Shown: positions 52,521-61,200, numbered from the stretch's first letter. The stretch: 64,000 nucleotides of DNA from Treponema sp. JC4 (GCF_000260795.1 NZ_AJGU01000002.1:124001-188000); one strand, 5' to 3'. Notes: generated from the sequence alone by a model not told the origin. A program made the numbers and translations.

Positions 52521-53858
52521 ATGAAAAAACTTAAAAATATTTTTGGCGCACTTCTACTTGCTTCTTCCCTCTTTTTCGCAGGCTGTTACAATGCTGTTTT
52601 TTATGAAATTCACCAGGACGTAGAATCTGAAGATGCTACTGTTTCTGGAACAATAAATCAGATTACCCGCTATACTTTGCAGGATAGCAATAAAACAGAA
52701 TATCTTGTCTGCAATGCTGACGGTGGTCTCCGCTATAAGCTTGCTTCAAACCGCAGTCACGGTTCATGGTCTACTTACGACTACCTTCCTTTCAGCCTCC
52801 ACTCTTATGATTATTATGCTACAAGTCATAACGGTGAGCAGATTATTCAGGTTCTTGCTGACAAAACTCACCTTTACCTTTTGACCTGCGTTTATTTTGA
52901 TGATAATGATGAAGGTACGGTTGCTCCAAAATACGTAAAACTCTGGACTGCAGAAATTTCCGACTGGAATTCTGATCCTTCATGGAAATGCATTAATACC
53001 TCTACTTCAGAAACTGCCGGACAGATTTTTAAGGTATATAAAAACAGCAGCTCCGGATATTATTATTCTGCCTTCTGTATTTTCAGCACAAACAGCATTA
53101 ATCCAGCAAACCGCAAAGTTTATGTAAGAAGCGGAAAATATGGTGCTTACTATGCAACAAAATCAAAAATCAGCACAAGCGAAATTCAGAAACCGGTTTA
53201 TTATGAAGTAGATCCAGACGCAGAAAATGGTGTAAAAGAATTAACAACAATGCCTACAACTTGGAGCGGAGGTTCTGTAACAACATCATATACAAGCATC
53301 AATGTTTGTTCTGCTGCATATTTTAATAATCAGACAAATTTCTTCACTGGGGCAGCAGCTGTAACTAATGAAAAATATACAGACATGACTTACACAGACC
53401 TTGCTTCAAACTTAACCTACACAGAACCAGATTGTGTTTACTGGGGCTCAGGTTCAACACTTTATTACAACAATGACTTTACAGCTACATCTGCAAAAGG
53501 CTCAATCAGTGCCAGCCACAATATCAGCGCTCTTGCTGTATGTGCAGACTCAATTTTGATTGGTATGGGTAACACTTCTGCTTACTCAAGTTCAACTTCA
53601 GGCGGAATTACCCACTCATATCTTTCAAGCGGTGTACCAACAGGAACAACAGACTTCTCAACAAACGCTGCATCTCAGATTTCTTCAGGCTACATTGTAT
53701 TCTCACTCTTGAACGCAAACCCAGCCGAAGATGAAACTGCAAGTGCCCTCTACGCTTCAATCGGCTTCTGCGGCACCGGTTCCTCAACCGCCGTTTCCTA
53801 CAGCAGCGTAGGTTTGTGGTCTTACTACCCTAGCCGCGGAAACTGGAACCGCGAGTAA
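52521..53858 (+). CDS. Large lipoprotein of unknown function
   Basis: 445 residues. The lipoprotein signal ends in FAGC (Cys22). The mature part is Ser/Thr/Tyr-rich and contains propeller- or beta-helix-like repeated strands (SKISTSEIQKPVYYEVDPD, GGSVTTSYTSINVCSAAYF). Its regular recurrence of 'IL/VCADS..IGMGNTSAYSSS'-like strands suggests a beta-propeller. I recognise no family. Probably surface- or periplasm-anchored and co-transcribed with the barrel protein before it. Confidence 0.75.
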   Translation: MKKLKNIFGALLLASSLFFAGCYNAVFYEIHQDVESEDATVSGTINQITRYTLQDSNKTEYLVCNADGGLRYKLASNRSHGSWSTYDYLPFSLHSYDYYATSHNGEQIIQVLADKTHLYLLTCVYFDDNDEGTVAPKYVKLWTAEISDWNSDPSWKCINTSTSETAGQIFKVYKNSSSGYYYSAFCIFSTNSINPANRKVYVRSGKYGAYYATKSKISTSEIQKPVYYEVDPDAENGVKELTTMPTTWSGGSVTTSYTSINVCSAAYFNNQTNFFTGAAAVTNEKYTDMTYTDLASNLTYTEPDCVYWGSGSTLYYNNDFTATSAKGSISASHNISALAVCADSILIGMGNTSAYSSSTSGGITHSYLSSGVPTGTTDFSTNAASQISSGYIVFSLLNANPAEDETASALYASIGFCGTGSSTAVSYSSVGLWSYYPSRGNWNRE

Positions 53859-53895
53859 GCTGAAAGTTGTAACGAAATTTTAAACCTTGGGAAAT

Positions 53896-54051
53896 GCAAA
53901 AATCGCGGGAGGGCGCAGGCTGCGATTCAAAAACACTTTGATTGTGATGGTCGCGATAGCGACCAGTCCAATAGTTTCTTTGCCACAATCAACGTGTAGC
54001 GCGATATCGCGCGGTTTTGAATCACAGACTGCAACCGGTAGCGATTTTTGC
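53896..54051 (-). repeat. Structured intergenic element, copy C (inverted)
   Basis: Read on the minus strand. An outer 11-bp stem, GCAAAAATCGC (54051-54041), pairs with its complement at 53906-53896. P1 is GATTCAAAAC.. with GTTTTTGAATC. P2 is GCGCGATATCGCGC (54012-53999). P3 is TTGATTGTG (53992-53984) with CACAATCAA (53946-53938). P4 is GGTCGC-TATC-GCGACC (53964-53949). The P3-P4 strand contains CAAAGAAACTAT. Confidence 0.75.
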
Positions 54052-54086
54052 GTTTTAAATCATTTTAGTTTATACTATTTTCTATG
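54048..54086 (+). promoter_or_regulatory. Leaderless-type promoter of rarA
   Basis: TTGCGT (54048-54053), inside the end of element copy C, then 17 bp, TATACT (54071-54076), seven bases, ATG at 54084. Confidence 0.55.
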
Positions 54087-56678
54087 GCAGATGATTTATT
54101 TACACAGGCAAAACGTTCTACAGAGCCACTTGCGGCCCGCATGCGTCCCCGCAACCTTGACGAGTACATCGGGCAGGACCACATAGTTGGAAAGGGTCGT
54201 CTTCTTCGCCGCGCCATTGCGGCAGACCAGCTTACATCTGTCATTTTTTACGGACCTCCGGGCAGCGGTAAAACCACCCTTGCCCGGGTAATTGCCAATC
54301 ACACAAAATCAAACTTCATTACGCTCAATGCCGTTCTTACCGGCGTTGCAGACATACGCGATTCTATCAAAAAGGCAGAGGATTTTTATAATCTTTACAG
54401 CCGCCGCACAATTCTTTTTGTAGACGAAGTTCACCGCTGGAACAAAAGCCAGCAGGATGCCCTTTTGCCATGGGTAGAAAACGGAACAATCATTTTGATT
54501 GGTGCAACTACCGAAAATCCTTTTTTTGAGGTAAACAAGGCTCTTGTAAGCCGTTCCCGCGTATTCCAGCTTAAAGCCCTTACAAAAGATGATTTAAGAA
54601 AGGCAGCAAATCAGGCGCTGAACGACACAGAACGCGGCTACGGCCACTGGAAGGTGGAGTTTGAAGACGGCGCCCTGGAACATCTTATTGAAACCGCAAA
54701 CGGAGATGCCCGCTCGCTTTTGAACGCCCTGGAACTTGCCGTTGAAACTACGCCGGAAGTATGGAAGCCATATGATGAGCCTCCGGTTCCTGCCTGGGGA
54801 AGTCAGATTTACGTTTCTAAAGAAGCCGCAGAGGAATCAATTCAGAAAAAGGTTGTCCTTTACGACCGCGACGGCGACTACCACTACGATATTATTTCAG
54901 CCTTTATAAAATCTCTTCGAGGCCGCGACCCGGATGCAGCCGTTTACTGGCTGGCCCGCATGGTTCGTGCAGGAGAAGATCCTCATTTTATTTTCCGCCG
55001 CATGCTTATTTCTGCCTGCGAAGATACAGGTCTTGCAGATCCTATGGCAATTTCCGTAGTTGAATCCTGTGCCCAGGCTTTTGACCGCGTTGGAATGCCG
55101 GAAGGCCGCTACTTTCTGGCTCACGCAGCGCTATATCTTGCAACAGCAAAAAAATCAAACTCCAGCATGGCCTTTTTTGATGCCCTCAGTGCCGTTGAAA
55201 AAGAAGATATTGAAGTTCCAAATCATCTTAAAGATTCTTCCCGCGATGCAGAAGGCTTTGGACACGGTGCCGGCTACCTCTACCCTCATGCTTACCGCGA
55301 CCACTGGGTTGCCCAGCAGTATTTACCGGACAGCCTTGTCGGCCGAGTATTTTATACACCAAGTACCCAGGGCTACGAAGGTCAGATTCGAGATGACGTA
55401 CTTTCTCTTCGTGAGATTCAGATTGCATCAATCCTTGAAAAAGCAAACTCACCGGACGACATAAACATAGACGAGCTTGCAACTGCCCCGGAAGAAACAG
55501 GTTCTATAAATCTTATGCCGGAACAGGGAACCCGTTCTCCTACCGCAAAATCCTGTGCAAAATCAGAATTTGGAGAAAATCCAATCAGCCAGTGGTGGAT
55601 TAACGAGCATTTTAAGAGCGGCGACGGCAAAAAGGCAGAAAACCTTACCTTCAGTCCAAAGGATGCTTCAAAGGATGTCATCTTAAACCGGGCCGACCGC
55701 TTCTGGCAGCAGCGCCTTGATTCGAACCGGGCCGAAGTGCTTCTTGGAATCCGCGACAGCATGATTTCCATGGCGGAGCTTGCCCGTCACCACCGCTCTC
55801 TTGTCTGGAATGCAGATAACGGCCTTCTTTTATGGGAAGTTGCAAGAAAAACTCCGGAAGGAGTAACCTGCGGAGTCTGCCGCACAGAGCAGGGAAAACA
55901 GATTCTGGAACAGTATGGCCGTACACTGGGAACTCTTGACCGCCCTATATTAAAAGTCCGGGGAAAGACCATGTCTCAGGACTTTATGACCGAAAAAGAT
56001 TTTTACGATGTTCTGGTTCAGTTCCAGTATAAGGGAGCTCTTTTTGACCGCCTTTTCTTTGTTGACCCCTTTGCCTCAGAAGCTTCGATTATTGCCCTGG
56101 CAGATGGAATTAAGGGTGTCCTCACCCCACAAAAAGTTGAAGCAGATATTTTACAGAACGTCCTTTCCGAAAGCGAAACTCCAATGGTTGCCTCAGACGA
56201 CGAAGTTTTTGCCTGGGAAAGCCCCCTCGCAAAAGGCTGGTCTACAATTGTCTCTCAGAAGATTCCATGCAAGGGTCAGCACATAGGAAAATTAGTTTCC
56301 CAGCAGATTTTGACGGCAGAAACTTTGGGTTCTTTTGCCCCGATTCTTGATAAAATGGAAGAAGCTGAAGAAGAATTCTTTGGAAATACTGATAATCCTC
56401 TTTTCAGCTGGGACGGAACCTTTATTGCAAACACCTTCCGTAAGCGTGGTCTTACCGTAAAAGCCGCCACCCAGGAAGTAATAGAAAAACGCCGCATTAC
56501 GCCGGACGATATAGAAAAATGGTTCAACACCGAGTCAGCCTACGGTGCCAAAATGTGCGATGCAGTCGGCACCTCCGATTTACAAAAAATCGTAAACCTG
56601 CTTCTTGCAGCATGCTCAAAAACAATTTTCAACTGGAAAAGCGAAATTACTTTCTTACGGGTTTCAGCTTCTGAATAA
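54084..56678 (+). CDS. rarA: RarA/MgsA AAA+ ATPase fused to a long C-terminal domain
   Basis: 864 residues, about twice normal RarA. Residues 1-430 are RarA: RPRNLDEYIGQDHIVGKG, Walker A GPPGSGKTT (57-65), Walker B LFVDEVHRWNK, sensor GATTENPFFEVNKALVSR and the tetramerisation part ending in AYRDHWVAQQYLP. Residues about 450-864 form an added domain. Its segment LARHHRSLVWNADNGLLLWEVARKTPEGV resembles a worn methyltransferase fold, as in known RarA-unknown-domain fusions of cyanobacteria. RarA acts at stalled replication forks. The last 17 codons are repeated in part at 57543-57599. Confidence 0.9.
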   Translation: MADDLFTQAKRSTEPLAARMRPRNLDEYIGQDHIVGKGRLLRRAIAADQLTSVIFYGPPGSGKTTLARVIANHTKSNFITLNAVLTGVADIRDSIKKAEDFYNLYSRRTILFVDEVHRWNKSQQDALLPWVENGTIILIGATTENPFFEVNKALVSRSRVFQLKALTKDDLRKAANQALNDTERGYGHWKVEFEDGALEHLIETANGDARSLLNALELAVETTPEVWKPYDEPPVPAWGSQIYVSKEAAEESIQKKVVLYDRDGDYHYDIISAFIKSLRGRDPDAAVYWLARMVRAGEDPHFIFRRMLISACEDTGLADPMAISVVESCAQAFDRVGMPEGRYFLAHAALYLATAKKSNSSMAFFDALSAVEKEDIEVPNHLKDSSRDAEGFGHGAGYLYPHAYRDHWVAQQYLPDSLVGRVFYTPSTQGYEGQIRDDVLSLREIQIASILEKANSPDDINIDELATAPEETGSINLMPEQGTRSPTAKSCAKSEFGENPISQWWINEHFKSGDGKKAENLTFSPKDASKDVILNRADRFWQQRLDSNRAEVLLGIRDSMISMAELARHHRSLVWNADNGLLLWEVARKTPEGVTCGVCRTEQGKQILEQYGRTLGTLDRPILKVRGKTMSQDFMTEKDFYDVLVQFQYKGALFDRLFFVDPFASEASIIALADGIKGVLTPQKVEADILQNVLSESETPMVASDDEVFAWESPLAKGWSTIVSQKIPCKGQHIGKLVSQQILTAETLGSFAPILDKMEEAEEEFFGNTDNPLFSWDGTFIANTFRKRGLTVKAATQEVIEKRRITPDDIEKWFNTESAYGAKMCDAVGTSDLQKIVNLLLAACSKTIFNWKSEITFLRVSASE

Positions 56679-56808
56679 CTTTTATTAAGAATTTCAAAAT
56701 ATCATCTGAATAACTTCTTAAATATATCTTAGGATTTTCGAATTGCTTCCTTCTCTTTTCTTTGTATAGTTAATATATAACTCATCTAAAAAAAAGGAGA
56801 AATAAAAG

Positions 56809-57462
56809 ATGAAAAAAGTATTATCACTTATGGCTGTTGCAATTACATCTGTAACAATGATGTTTGCAAATGTGGAAATCAATTTACGTGTTTTTGGAGA
56901 TTTTCCGACTTTCAAAGGCTCTGAAAAATTTTTAACAACCACATATGACACAAAAACAAGTTTCGTTGACATTGGACTTGAATTGGAAACAAACTTCTGG
57001 ATTATTCATCCATGGCTTTTAGACATTGGTGTAAACACAGCACTTGATTTCGGAGGCGGTGTTTATCAGAGCAAAATTGCAGATGTAACAAATACAGAAG
57101 GACAGGCAACAATAGGCTTTTCTATAGCACCTGCTGTTCAGATAAATTTTGCTGAGCACCATTCTGCATTTTTTGCACCAGGCTTTAGATTTCCTGCAAG
57201 TGTAACAAAAATTGGTGGATATGGCGAAGAAAGTGAAAATACAAAATTTATCACATATCCAGAATTCACTCTGGATTTTGGTTATAAACTTTGGGCTGGA
57301 AATCATTTTGGATTCAATATCGGATACGAATTAGGTCTGCCACTTGGTTTCAAAGTTAATAACTCAGAATATAAATGGGATTCTATGTACTCTAACAAAA
57401 TTTATCTTGGATTCTGTACAAATATAGGCAAACGCTACACCGGCACAGAATTTGACGAATAA
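56809..57462 (+). CDS. Small outer-membrane barrel protein (paralogue 1)
   Basis: 217 residues with a signal (MKKVLSLMAVAITSVTMMFA). Alternating strands follow (VEINLRVFGDFPTF, SFVDIGLELETNFWIIHPWLLDIGVNTALDFGGGVY). It is recognisably similar to the gene at 58543: both have ..I.L.(P)R.FG near the mature N-terminus, FW(I/L)..(P)W.(F)DIG(V/L), and HS...(A)GFR. A barrel-shaped outer-membrane protein is inferred. GGAG lies about ten bases upstream. It is inserted between rarA and a repeated piece of rarA's 3' end. Confidence 0.75.
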   Translation: MKKVLSLMAVAITSVTMMFANVEINLRVFGDFPTFKGSEKFLTTTYDTKTSFVDIGLELETNFWIIHPWLLDIGVNTALDFGGGVYQSKIADVTNTEGQATIGFSIAPAVQINFAEHHSAFFAPGFRFPASVTKIGGYGEESENTKFITYPEFTLDFGYKLWAGNHFGFNIGYELGLPLGFKVNNSEYKWDSMYSNKIYLGFCTNIGKRYTGTEFDE

Positions 57463-57492
57463 TTTTATTAAATTAATTTAAAAGAATGTTTT

Positions 57493-57526
57493 AGCCGTCA
57501 TTTATCACAAGTGACGGCTTTTTTTA
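57493..57526 (+). terminator. Terminator of barrel paralogue 1
   Basis: AGCCGTCA (57493-57500) pairs with TGACGGCT (57512-57519), followed by seven T's. Confidence 0.88.
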
Positions 57527-57542
57527 TCAAAAAAAAAAATAT

Positions 57543-57599
57543 ATGATTTTCAACTGGAAGAGTGAAATTACTTTCCTGAGGATTTCTGCGGAAAACTAA
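57543..57599 (+). pseudogene. Repeated 3' end of rarA
   Basis: It reads MIFNWKSEITFLRISAEN and stop. The end of rarA (56625-56678) reads IFNWKSEITFLRVSASE and stop. Differences in the shared codons are mostly silent (AAA/AAG, AGC/AGT, TTA/CTG, CGG/AGG). The stop overlaps the stop of the esterase gene on the other strand. Confidence 0.8.
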
Positions 57600-58498
57600 T
57601 TTTTCTTCAAAAATTCCGCTTCGTCATCATTGCAGAGGCGGCCGGCTGGCAGGCGGAGGTTCAGGTGGAAAACGTGAACTGCCCAGTCATCGGAAGGCTG
57701 TCCGTAAACGTGGTATTCTGATTTTACACCACGGGACAAAAAGACTTCGTGCAGGGGCTTTGCCTGAGCATAAAGAAAATCATTCGGGGCAGTCATTACG
57801 AATACCGGAGGAAAGCTTGAAGTGATATATTTCTGAACATCAAGACGCTCAATATTTTTCTTTATTTTACGGTTAGAACCAAGGTATGAAACTAAAATCG
57901 GTTTTGCACCTTCATCAGTTTTTCCGTCCTTAACAAGAATACACAAAGCACTGTTCAGACAGACTGCACGCGGAATAAAAGACGGTACTTCAAAATCCTT
58001 TGCAAAAAGTCTTGCGTAATCAGGATTTGAAAGAATAGTCGTGTAGTTCAAGGCAAGCTGGCCGCCCGCACTGTCACCAACAATATAGATACGCTCGCGG
58101 TCAAAATTAAACTCTTCACAATTCGTCAAAACCCATTTTGTAACGTTATTGATATCCACAAGAGGGGCTGGATAGAGATTTTCCGGACAAAGGCGGTAAT
58201 TAAAAACGACTACTGCAAAGCCCCGTTCCGCCATATCAGCCGAATAAAGTCCGTAAAGCTCTTTATCACCATAGAAAAAGCCGCCGCCGTGAATATTTAT
58301 GATTACAGGAAGCTTTCCTTCTGCATTTTTAGGAGTGTAAACACAAAGAAGATTATCTTTTCCGTGAGAACCGTAAGAAATATTATCACAGATATTTACT
58401 TTATCAGAAATTGTAAGGCCGGCATCGCGTTTTGCATCACCTTCAGCCCACTGTCTGCGTATTTTGTTTGCTATTATTTTATGAATTGGGTTTGTCAT
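57596..58498 (-). CDS. Alpha/beta-hydrolase, HSL-type esterase
   Basis: 300 residues from the ATG at 58498; upstream in-frame codons are hydrophobic but lie inside the promoter region. Oxyanion motif HGGG (70-73), nucleophile in GDSAGG (Ser143), likely Asp in TAPNDFLYAQAKP and His in DWAVHVFHL. This is the hormone-sensitive lipase (family IV) pattern. It would cleave short-chain esters in the cytoplasm, or remove acetyl groups from sugars. No signal peptide. It is divergent from barrel paralogue 2, with overlapping promoters. Confidence 0.85.
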   Translation of the reverse strand: MTNPIHKIIANKIRRQWAEGDAKRDAGLTISDKVNICDNISYGSHGKDNLLCVYTPKNAEGKLPVIINIHGGGFFYGDKELYGLYSADMAERGFAVVVFNYRLCPENLYPAPLVDINNVTKWVLTNCEEFNFDRERIYIVGDSAGGQLALNYTTILSNPDYARLFAKDFEVPSFIPRAVCLNSALCILVKDGKTDEGAKPILVSYLGSNRKIKKNIERLDVQKYITSSFPPVFVMTAPNDFLYAQAKPLHEVFLSRGVKSEYHVYGQPSDDWAVHVFHLNLRLPAGRLCNDDEAEFLKKN

Positions 58499-58545
58499 AA
58501 TATTAATTATGGATGCAAAATTTGATATAATCAATAAAAGATATG
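58496..58545. promoter_or_regulatory. Overlapping divergent promoters of esterase and barrel paralogue 2
   Basis: Minus strand: TTGATT (58534-58529), 17 bp, CATAAT (58511-58506), seven bases, ATG at 58498 (leaderless type). Plus strand: TATAAT (58526-58531), 11 bases, ATG at 58543. The plus -10 and minus -35 share three bases, so the two promoters must compete for polymerase. Confidence 0.5.
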
Positions 58546-59202
58546 AAGAAATCATTTTTATTTATTGCAATACTAACATTCTGCTCTGCAATGTCTTTTG
58601 CAAGCATTGAATTAAGCCCAAGATTATTCGGCCAGGCTTTATTTACAAAATATGAAACAACGGGATACAGCGAAGATTTTACAGTCACAGATTTTGGAGC
58701 AGAAGTTCAGGGACAATTCTGGCTGGTAAAGAACAGTATCTTTGACTTTGGTCTTTTTGCAGGAATAGATTTAGGAGCAGGCCTGTTTAAAATTGACTCT
58801 GTAGAAAATGACCAGTATCTGGATTGGAGTAGCGGACAATTTATAACTTCGGTTTCAACAAGTGAGCAATACGCACAATTCACTTTAGGAGCCTCTCTTG
58901 CGCCCGCAATTCAACTTACCTTTGCACATATGCATTCTATTGCAGTATCAGCAGGCTTCAGAGCTGCTTACACAAGAATGGCAGTTTCTAAAAACGAAAC
59001 CTCATCAACAATTTCCTTCTTTGTTCCGGAATTTTCTGCAGAAGCCGCTTACAAATTATGGCTTTGGGAAAATCTGTCGCTTACAGCAGGATATAAATAT
59101 GTTCTTCCCCTCAGTATCTTAAAATCTGATGGTAAAATCTCTTTTGATACGGCAAGCGGGCACAGAATATTCGCAGGAATAAGCTGGAGAGTTTTAAATT
59201 AG
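58543..59202 (+). CDS. Small outer-membrane barrel protein (paralogue 2)
   Basis: 219 residues with signal MKKSFLFIAILTFCSAMSFA. The mature part ASIELSPRLFGQALFTKYETT.. alternates hydrophobic and polar residues in strands. The family features shared with the gene at 56809 are kept (FWLVKNSIFDFGLFAGIDLGAGLF, HSIAVSAGFRAAY, AAYKLWLWENLSLTAGYKYVLPL). An eight- or ten-stranded barrel is plausible. It precedes the ilv leader, whose -35 box starts eight bases after its stop. Confidence 0.75.
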   Translation: MKKSFLFIAILTFCSAMSFASIELSPRLFGQALFTKYETTGYSEDFTVTDFGAEVQGQFWLVKNSIFDFGLFAGIDLGAGLFKIDSVENDQYLDWSSGQFITSVSTSEQYAQFTLGASLAPAIQLTFAHMHSIAVSAGFRAAYTRMAVSKNETSSTISFFVPEFSAEAAYKLWLWENLSLTAGYKYVLPLSILKSDGKISFDTASGHRIFAGISWRVLN

Positions 59203-59209
59203 TCTAATC

Positions 59210-59238
59210 TTGACTTTCCGCATGATTTTTGGCAAAAT
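59210..59238 (+). promoter_or_regulatory. Promoter of the ilvB leader
   Basis: TTGACT (59210-59215), exactly 17 bp, CAAAAT (59233-59238). The predicted start is a few bases before the leader-peptide ATG. Confidence 0.55.
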
Positions 59239-59248
59239 ACGCTTAATT

Positions 59249-59308
59249 ATGAACGCAAAACTTCTAGTCACAGTCGTAACAGTCCTCGTCCTTAAGGTTT
59301 TCAGATAA
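59249..59308 (+). CDS. ilvB leader peptide (Leu/Val-rich, attenuation)
   Basis: The 19-residue peptide MNAKLLVTVVTVLVLKVFR contains four Leu, six Val and two Thr. It lies between the promoter and a terminator hairpin in front of ilvB. This matches the control peptides of enterobacterial ilv operons, where scarcity of branched-chain aminoacyl-tRNA stalls the ribosome and prevents termination. There is no ribosome site, but the ATG is only a few bases from the expected transcript start. Not long enough to appear in ordinary gene calls. Confidence 0.75.
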   Translation: MNAKLLVTVVTVLVLKVFR

Positions 59309-59392
59309 ACCGGAAGATTTGTTATATAGTGATTAGAAAAACATAAACACTGATATAAGAAAAGGCTTTCCGGTAAAAGGAAAGCCTTTTTT
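59309..59392 (+). promoter_or_regulatory. Attenuator of ilvB: antiterminator and terminator
   Basis: Terminator: AAAGGCTTTCC (59361-59371) with GGAAAGCCTTT (59379-59389) and six T's. Alternative pairing: ACCGGAA (59309-59315), right at the leader stop codon, with TTCCGGT (59368-59374), which takes part of the terminator's left arm. A small hairpin GGTTT..AAACC over the last leader codons can block the ACCGGAA arm. This gives the two exclusive states expected for attenuation. Confidence 0.72.
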
Positions 59393-59442
59393 GTTATATA
59401 AATAATTTCCGCTTTGACCGGCGGGCTTACACAGGAGTGCAT

Positions 59443-61188
59443 ATGAAACAGACAGGCGCACAGATTATCGTAAAACTTTTGGAAATGTACGGAATCGACA
59501 CGGTGGCAGGTATTCCGGGAGGTTCTATCCTTCCGCTTTATGACGAACTTAACAGAAGCTCTATCCACCACGTCCTAGTGCGCCAGGAGCAGGCTGCGGG
59601 CTTTATTGCCCAGGGAATTGCCCGAACTACAGGTAAGCCTGCGGTTTGTATGGCAACAAGCGGCCCGGGCGCTATGAACCTTTTGACTGCAATTGCAGAT
59701 GCCCGCTGTGACTCTATTCCTATTATTGCGATTACCGGCCAGGTAAACACCTATCTTTTGGGAACAGATGCCTTCCAGGAGGCTGACACTTTTGGGCTTT
59801 CCCTTCCAATCACAAAACATTCAGTAATGGTAAAATCGGCGGCTGAGCTTTTGACTGTAATTCCTCAGGCTTTTGAAATTGCGGTAAACGGCCGTCCGGG
59901 CCCGGTTTTGATTGACGTTCCGCGCGACATTCAGCTGCAGGAAATTGAATTTGATGCCTGGCCTGATATTCAGAGCATAAAACTGCATGATATCCGTTTC
60001 CATACTCCGGCTAACGAATATGCCCAGAAAATGGATTTGATTACAGACGCACTGGTTAAGGCTCGACGCCCGGTTCTCTATTGCGGAGGAGGCTGTAACA
60101 GTCCTGCTGCAGCAGAGGGGCTTGCTGCATTTTTGAAGAGTTACCGTCTGCCGGTTGTTTCAAGTTTAATGGGAATCGGCTGTATTCCGGAAAGCTCTGA
60201 GAACTGGATTGGCATGGTTGGTATGCACGGAAGCTATGCCGCTAACCTTGCCATGCACGATTCAGACCTTGTTATTGCAGCTGGTGTTCGTTTTGATGAC
60301 CGCGCCACAGGAGTTGTAAAAAAGTTCTGCCCGGATGCAAAAATTGTTCACATTGATGTTGATGCGGCAGAAGTAAATAAGATTCTTGAAGCAAATATTG
60401 CGGTTGTTGCAGATGTTGAATCGGTTTTCCCGGTTTTAGTTCAGTTGAGTTCTGAAAAGCAGGAAAAATACGGTGCTGCATGGCAGGAGGCAGAAGCCCG
60501 CGCCGTTTGGCTTGAAAAAATCCGTAATATAAAGAAGGAAAATGATTCTATTACCTGTGGCCGTCCAAACGACGCAAAACTTACAAATCCACGCGAATTT
60601 ATAAGTTCGGTTCCTGCTCTTGCAGAAAAAGCTGGAATTAAGGCCAGCGATATTATCGTTACAACAGATGTTGGCCAGCACCAGATGTGGGCGGCACAGT
60701 ATTACCCGGTTGAAAAGCCTCGCACCTTCCTTACTTCAGGAAGCCTTGGAACAATGGGTTTTGGTCTGCCAGCCGCAATCGGTTCTGCAATCGCAAATCC
60801 AGACAAGCGCACAGTTTGCTTCAGCGGCGACGGTTCTATCATGATGAACATTCAGGAGCTTGCAACTCTTGCAGAAAATAACCTTCCAGTAACAGTTATC
60901 GTTTTCCAGAACGGAACTTTGGGTATGGTTTACCAGCAGCAGAAATACCTCTTTGACAAAAACTACAGCGCCTCAGTTTTCGGCCACCAGCCAGACCTGC
61001 TCGCCATCGCAAAAGGTTTTGGAATTGAAACCGCCGATGCCGACAGCGACCCTGACTGGTACAAAAAAGCCTTCGATGCCAAGCGCGCCAACAAGCCATG
61101 CTTTGTCCGCGTTAGCGTAGGCCACGAAGAAGACGTATTACCATTCGTTCCAGGCGGAAAGGCTAATATTGACAGTATCAGGGATTAA
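59443..61188 (+). CDS. ilvB: Acetolactate synthase large subunit
   Basis: 581 residues from the ATG at 59443, five bases after AGGAG. The N-terminal ThDP pyrimidine-binding part includes AGIPGGSILPLYDEL and VRQEQAAGFIAQG (catalytic Glu). The middle domain has GVRFDDRATGV. The C-terminal ThDP-diphosphate motif starts at GDGSIMMNIQELATLAENNLPV. It condenses pyruvate with pyruvate or 2-oxobutyrate at the start of Val, Leu and Ile synthesis. The regulatory subunit gene ilvN does not follow, which is unusual. The biosynthetic rather than catabolic type is inferred from the FAD-loop motifs and the attenuator. Confidence 0.93.
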   Translation: MKQTGAQIIVKLLEMYGIDTVAGIPGGSILPLYDELNRSSIHHVLVRQEQAAGFIAQGIARTTGKPAVCMATSGPGAMNLLTAIADARCDSIPIIAITGQVNTYLLGTDAFQEADTFGLSLPITKHSVMVKSAAELLTVIPQAFEIAVNGRPGPVLIDVPRDIQLQEIEFDAWPDIQSIKLHDIRFHTPANEYAQKMDLITDALVKARRPVLYCGGGCNSPAAAEGLAAFLKSYRLPVVSSLMGIGCIPESSENWIGMVGMHGSYAANLAMHDSDLVIAAGVRFDDRATGVVKKFCPDAKIVHIDVDAAEVNKILEANIAVVADVESVFPVLVQLSSEKQEKYGAAWQEAEARAVWLEKIRNIKKENDSITCGRPNDAKLTNPREFISSVPALAEKAGIKASDIIVTTDVGQHQMWAAQYYPVEKPRTFLTSGSLGTMGFGLPAAIGSAIANPDKRTVCFSGDGSIMMNIQELATLAENNLPVTVIVFQNGTLGMVYQQQKYLFDKNYSASVFGHQPDLLAIAKGFGIETADADSDPDWYKKAFDAKRANKPCFVRVSVGHEEDVLPFVPGGKANIDSIRD

Positions 61189-61200
61189 TTTGCATAAAAT

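Noticed and set aside
59249-59442. T-box riboswitch in front of ilvB
   Set aside because: No T-box sequence or specifier-loop arrangement is visible. A leader peptide plus antiterminator explains the region better.
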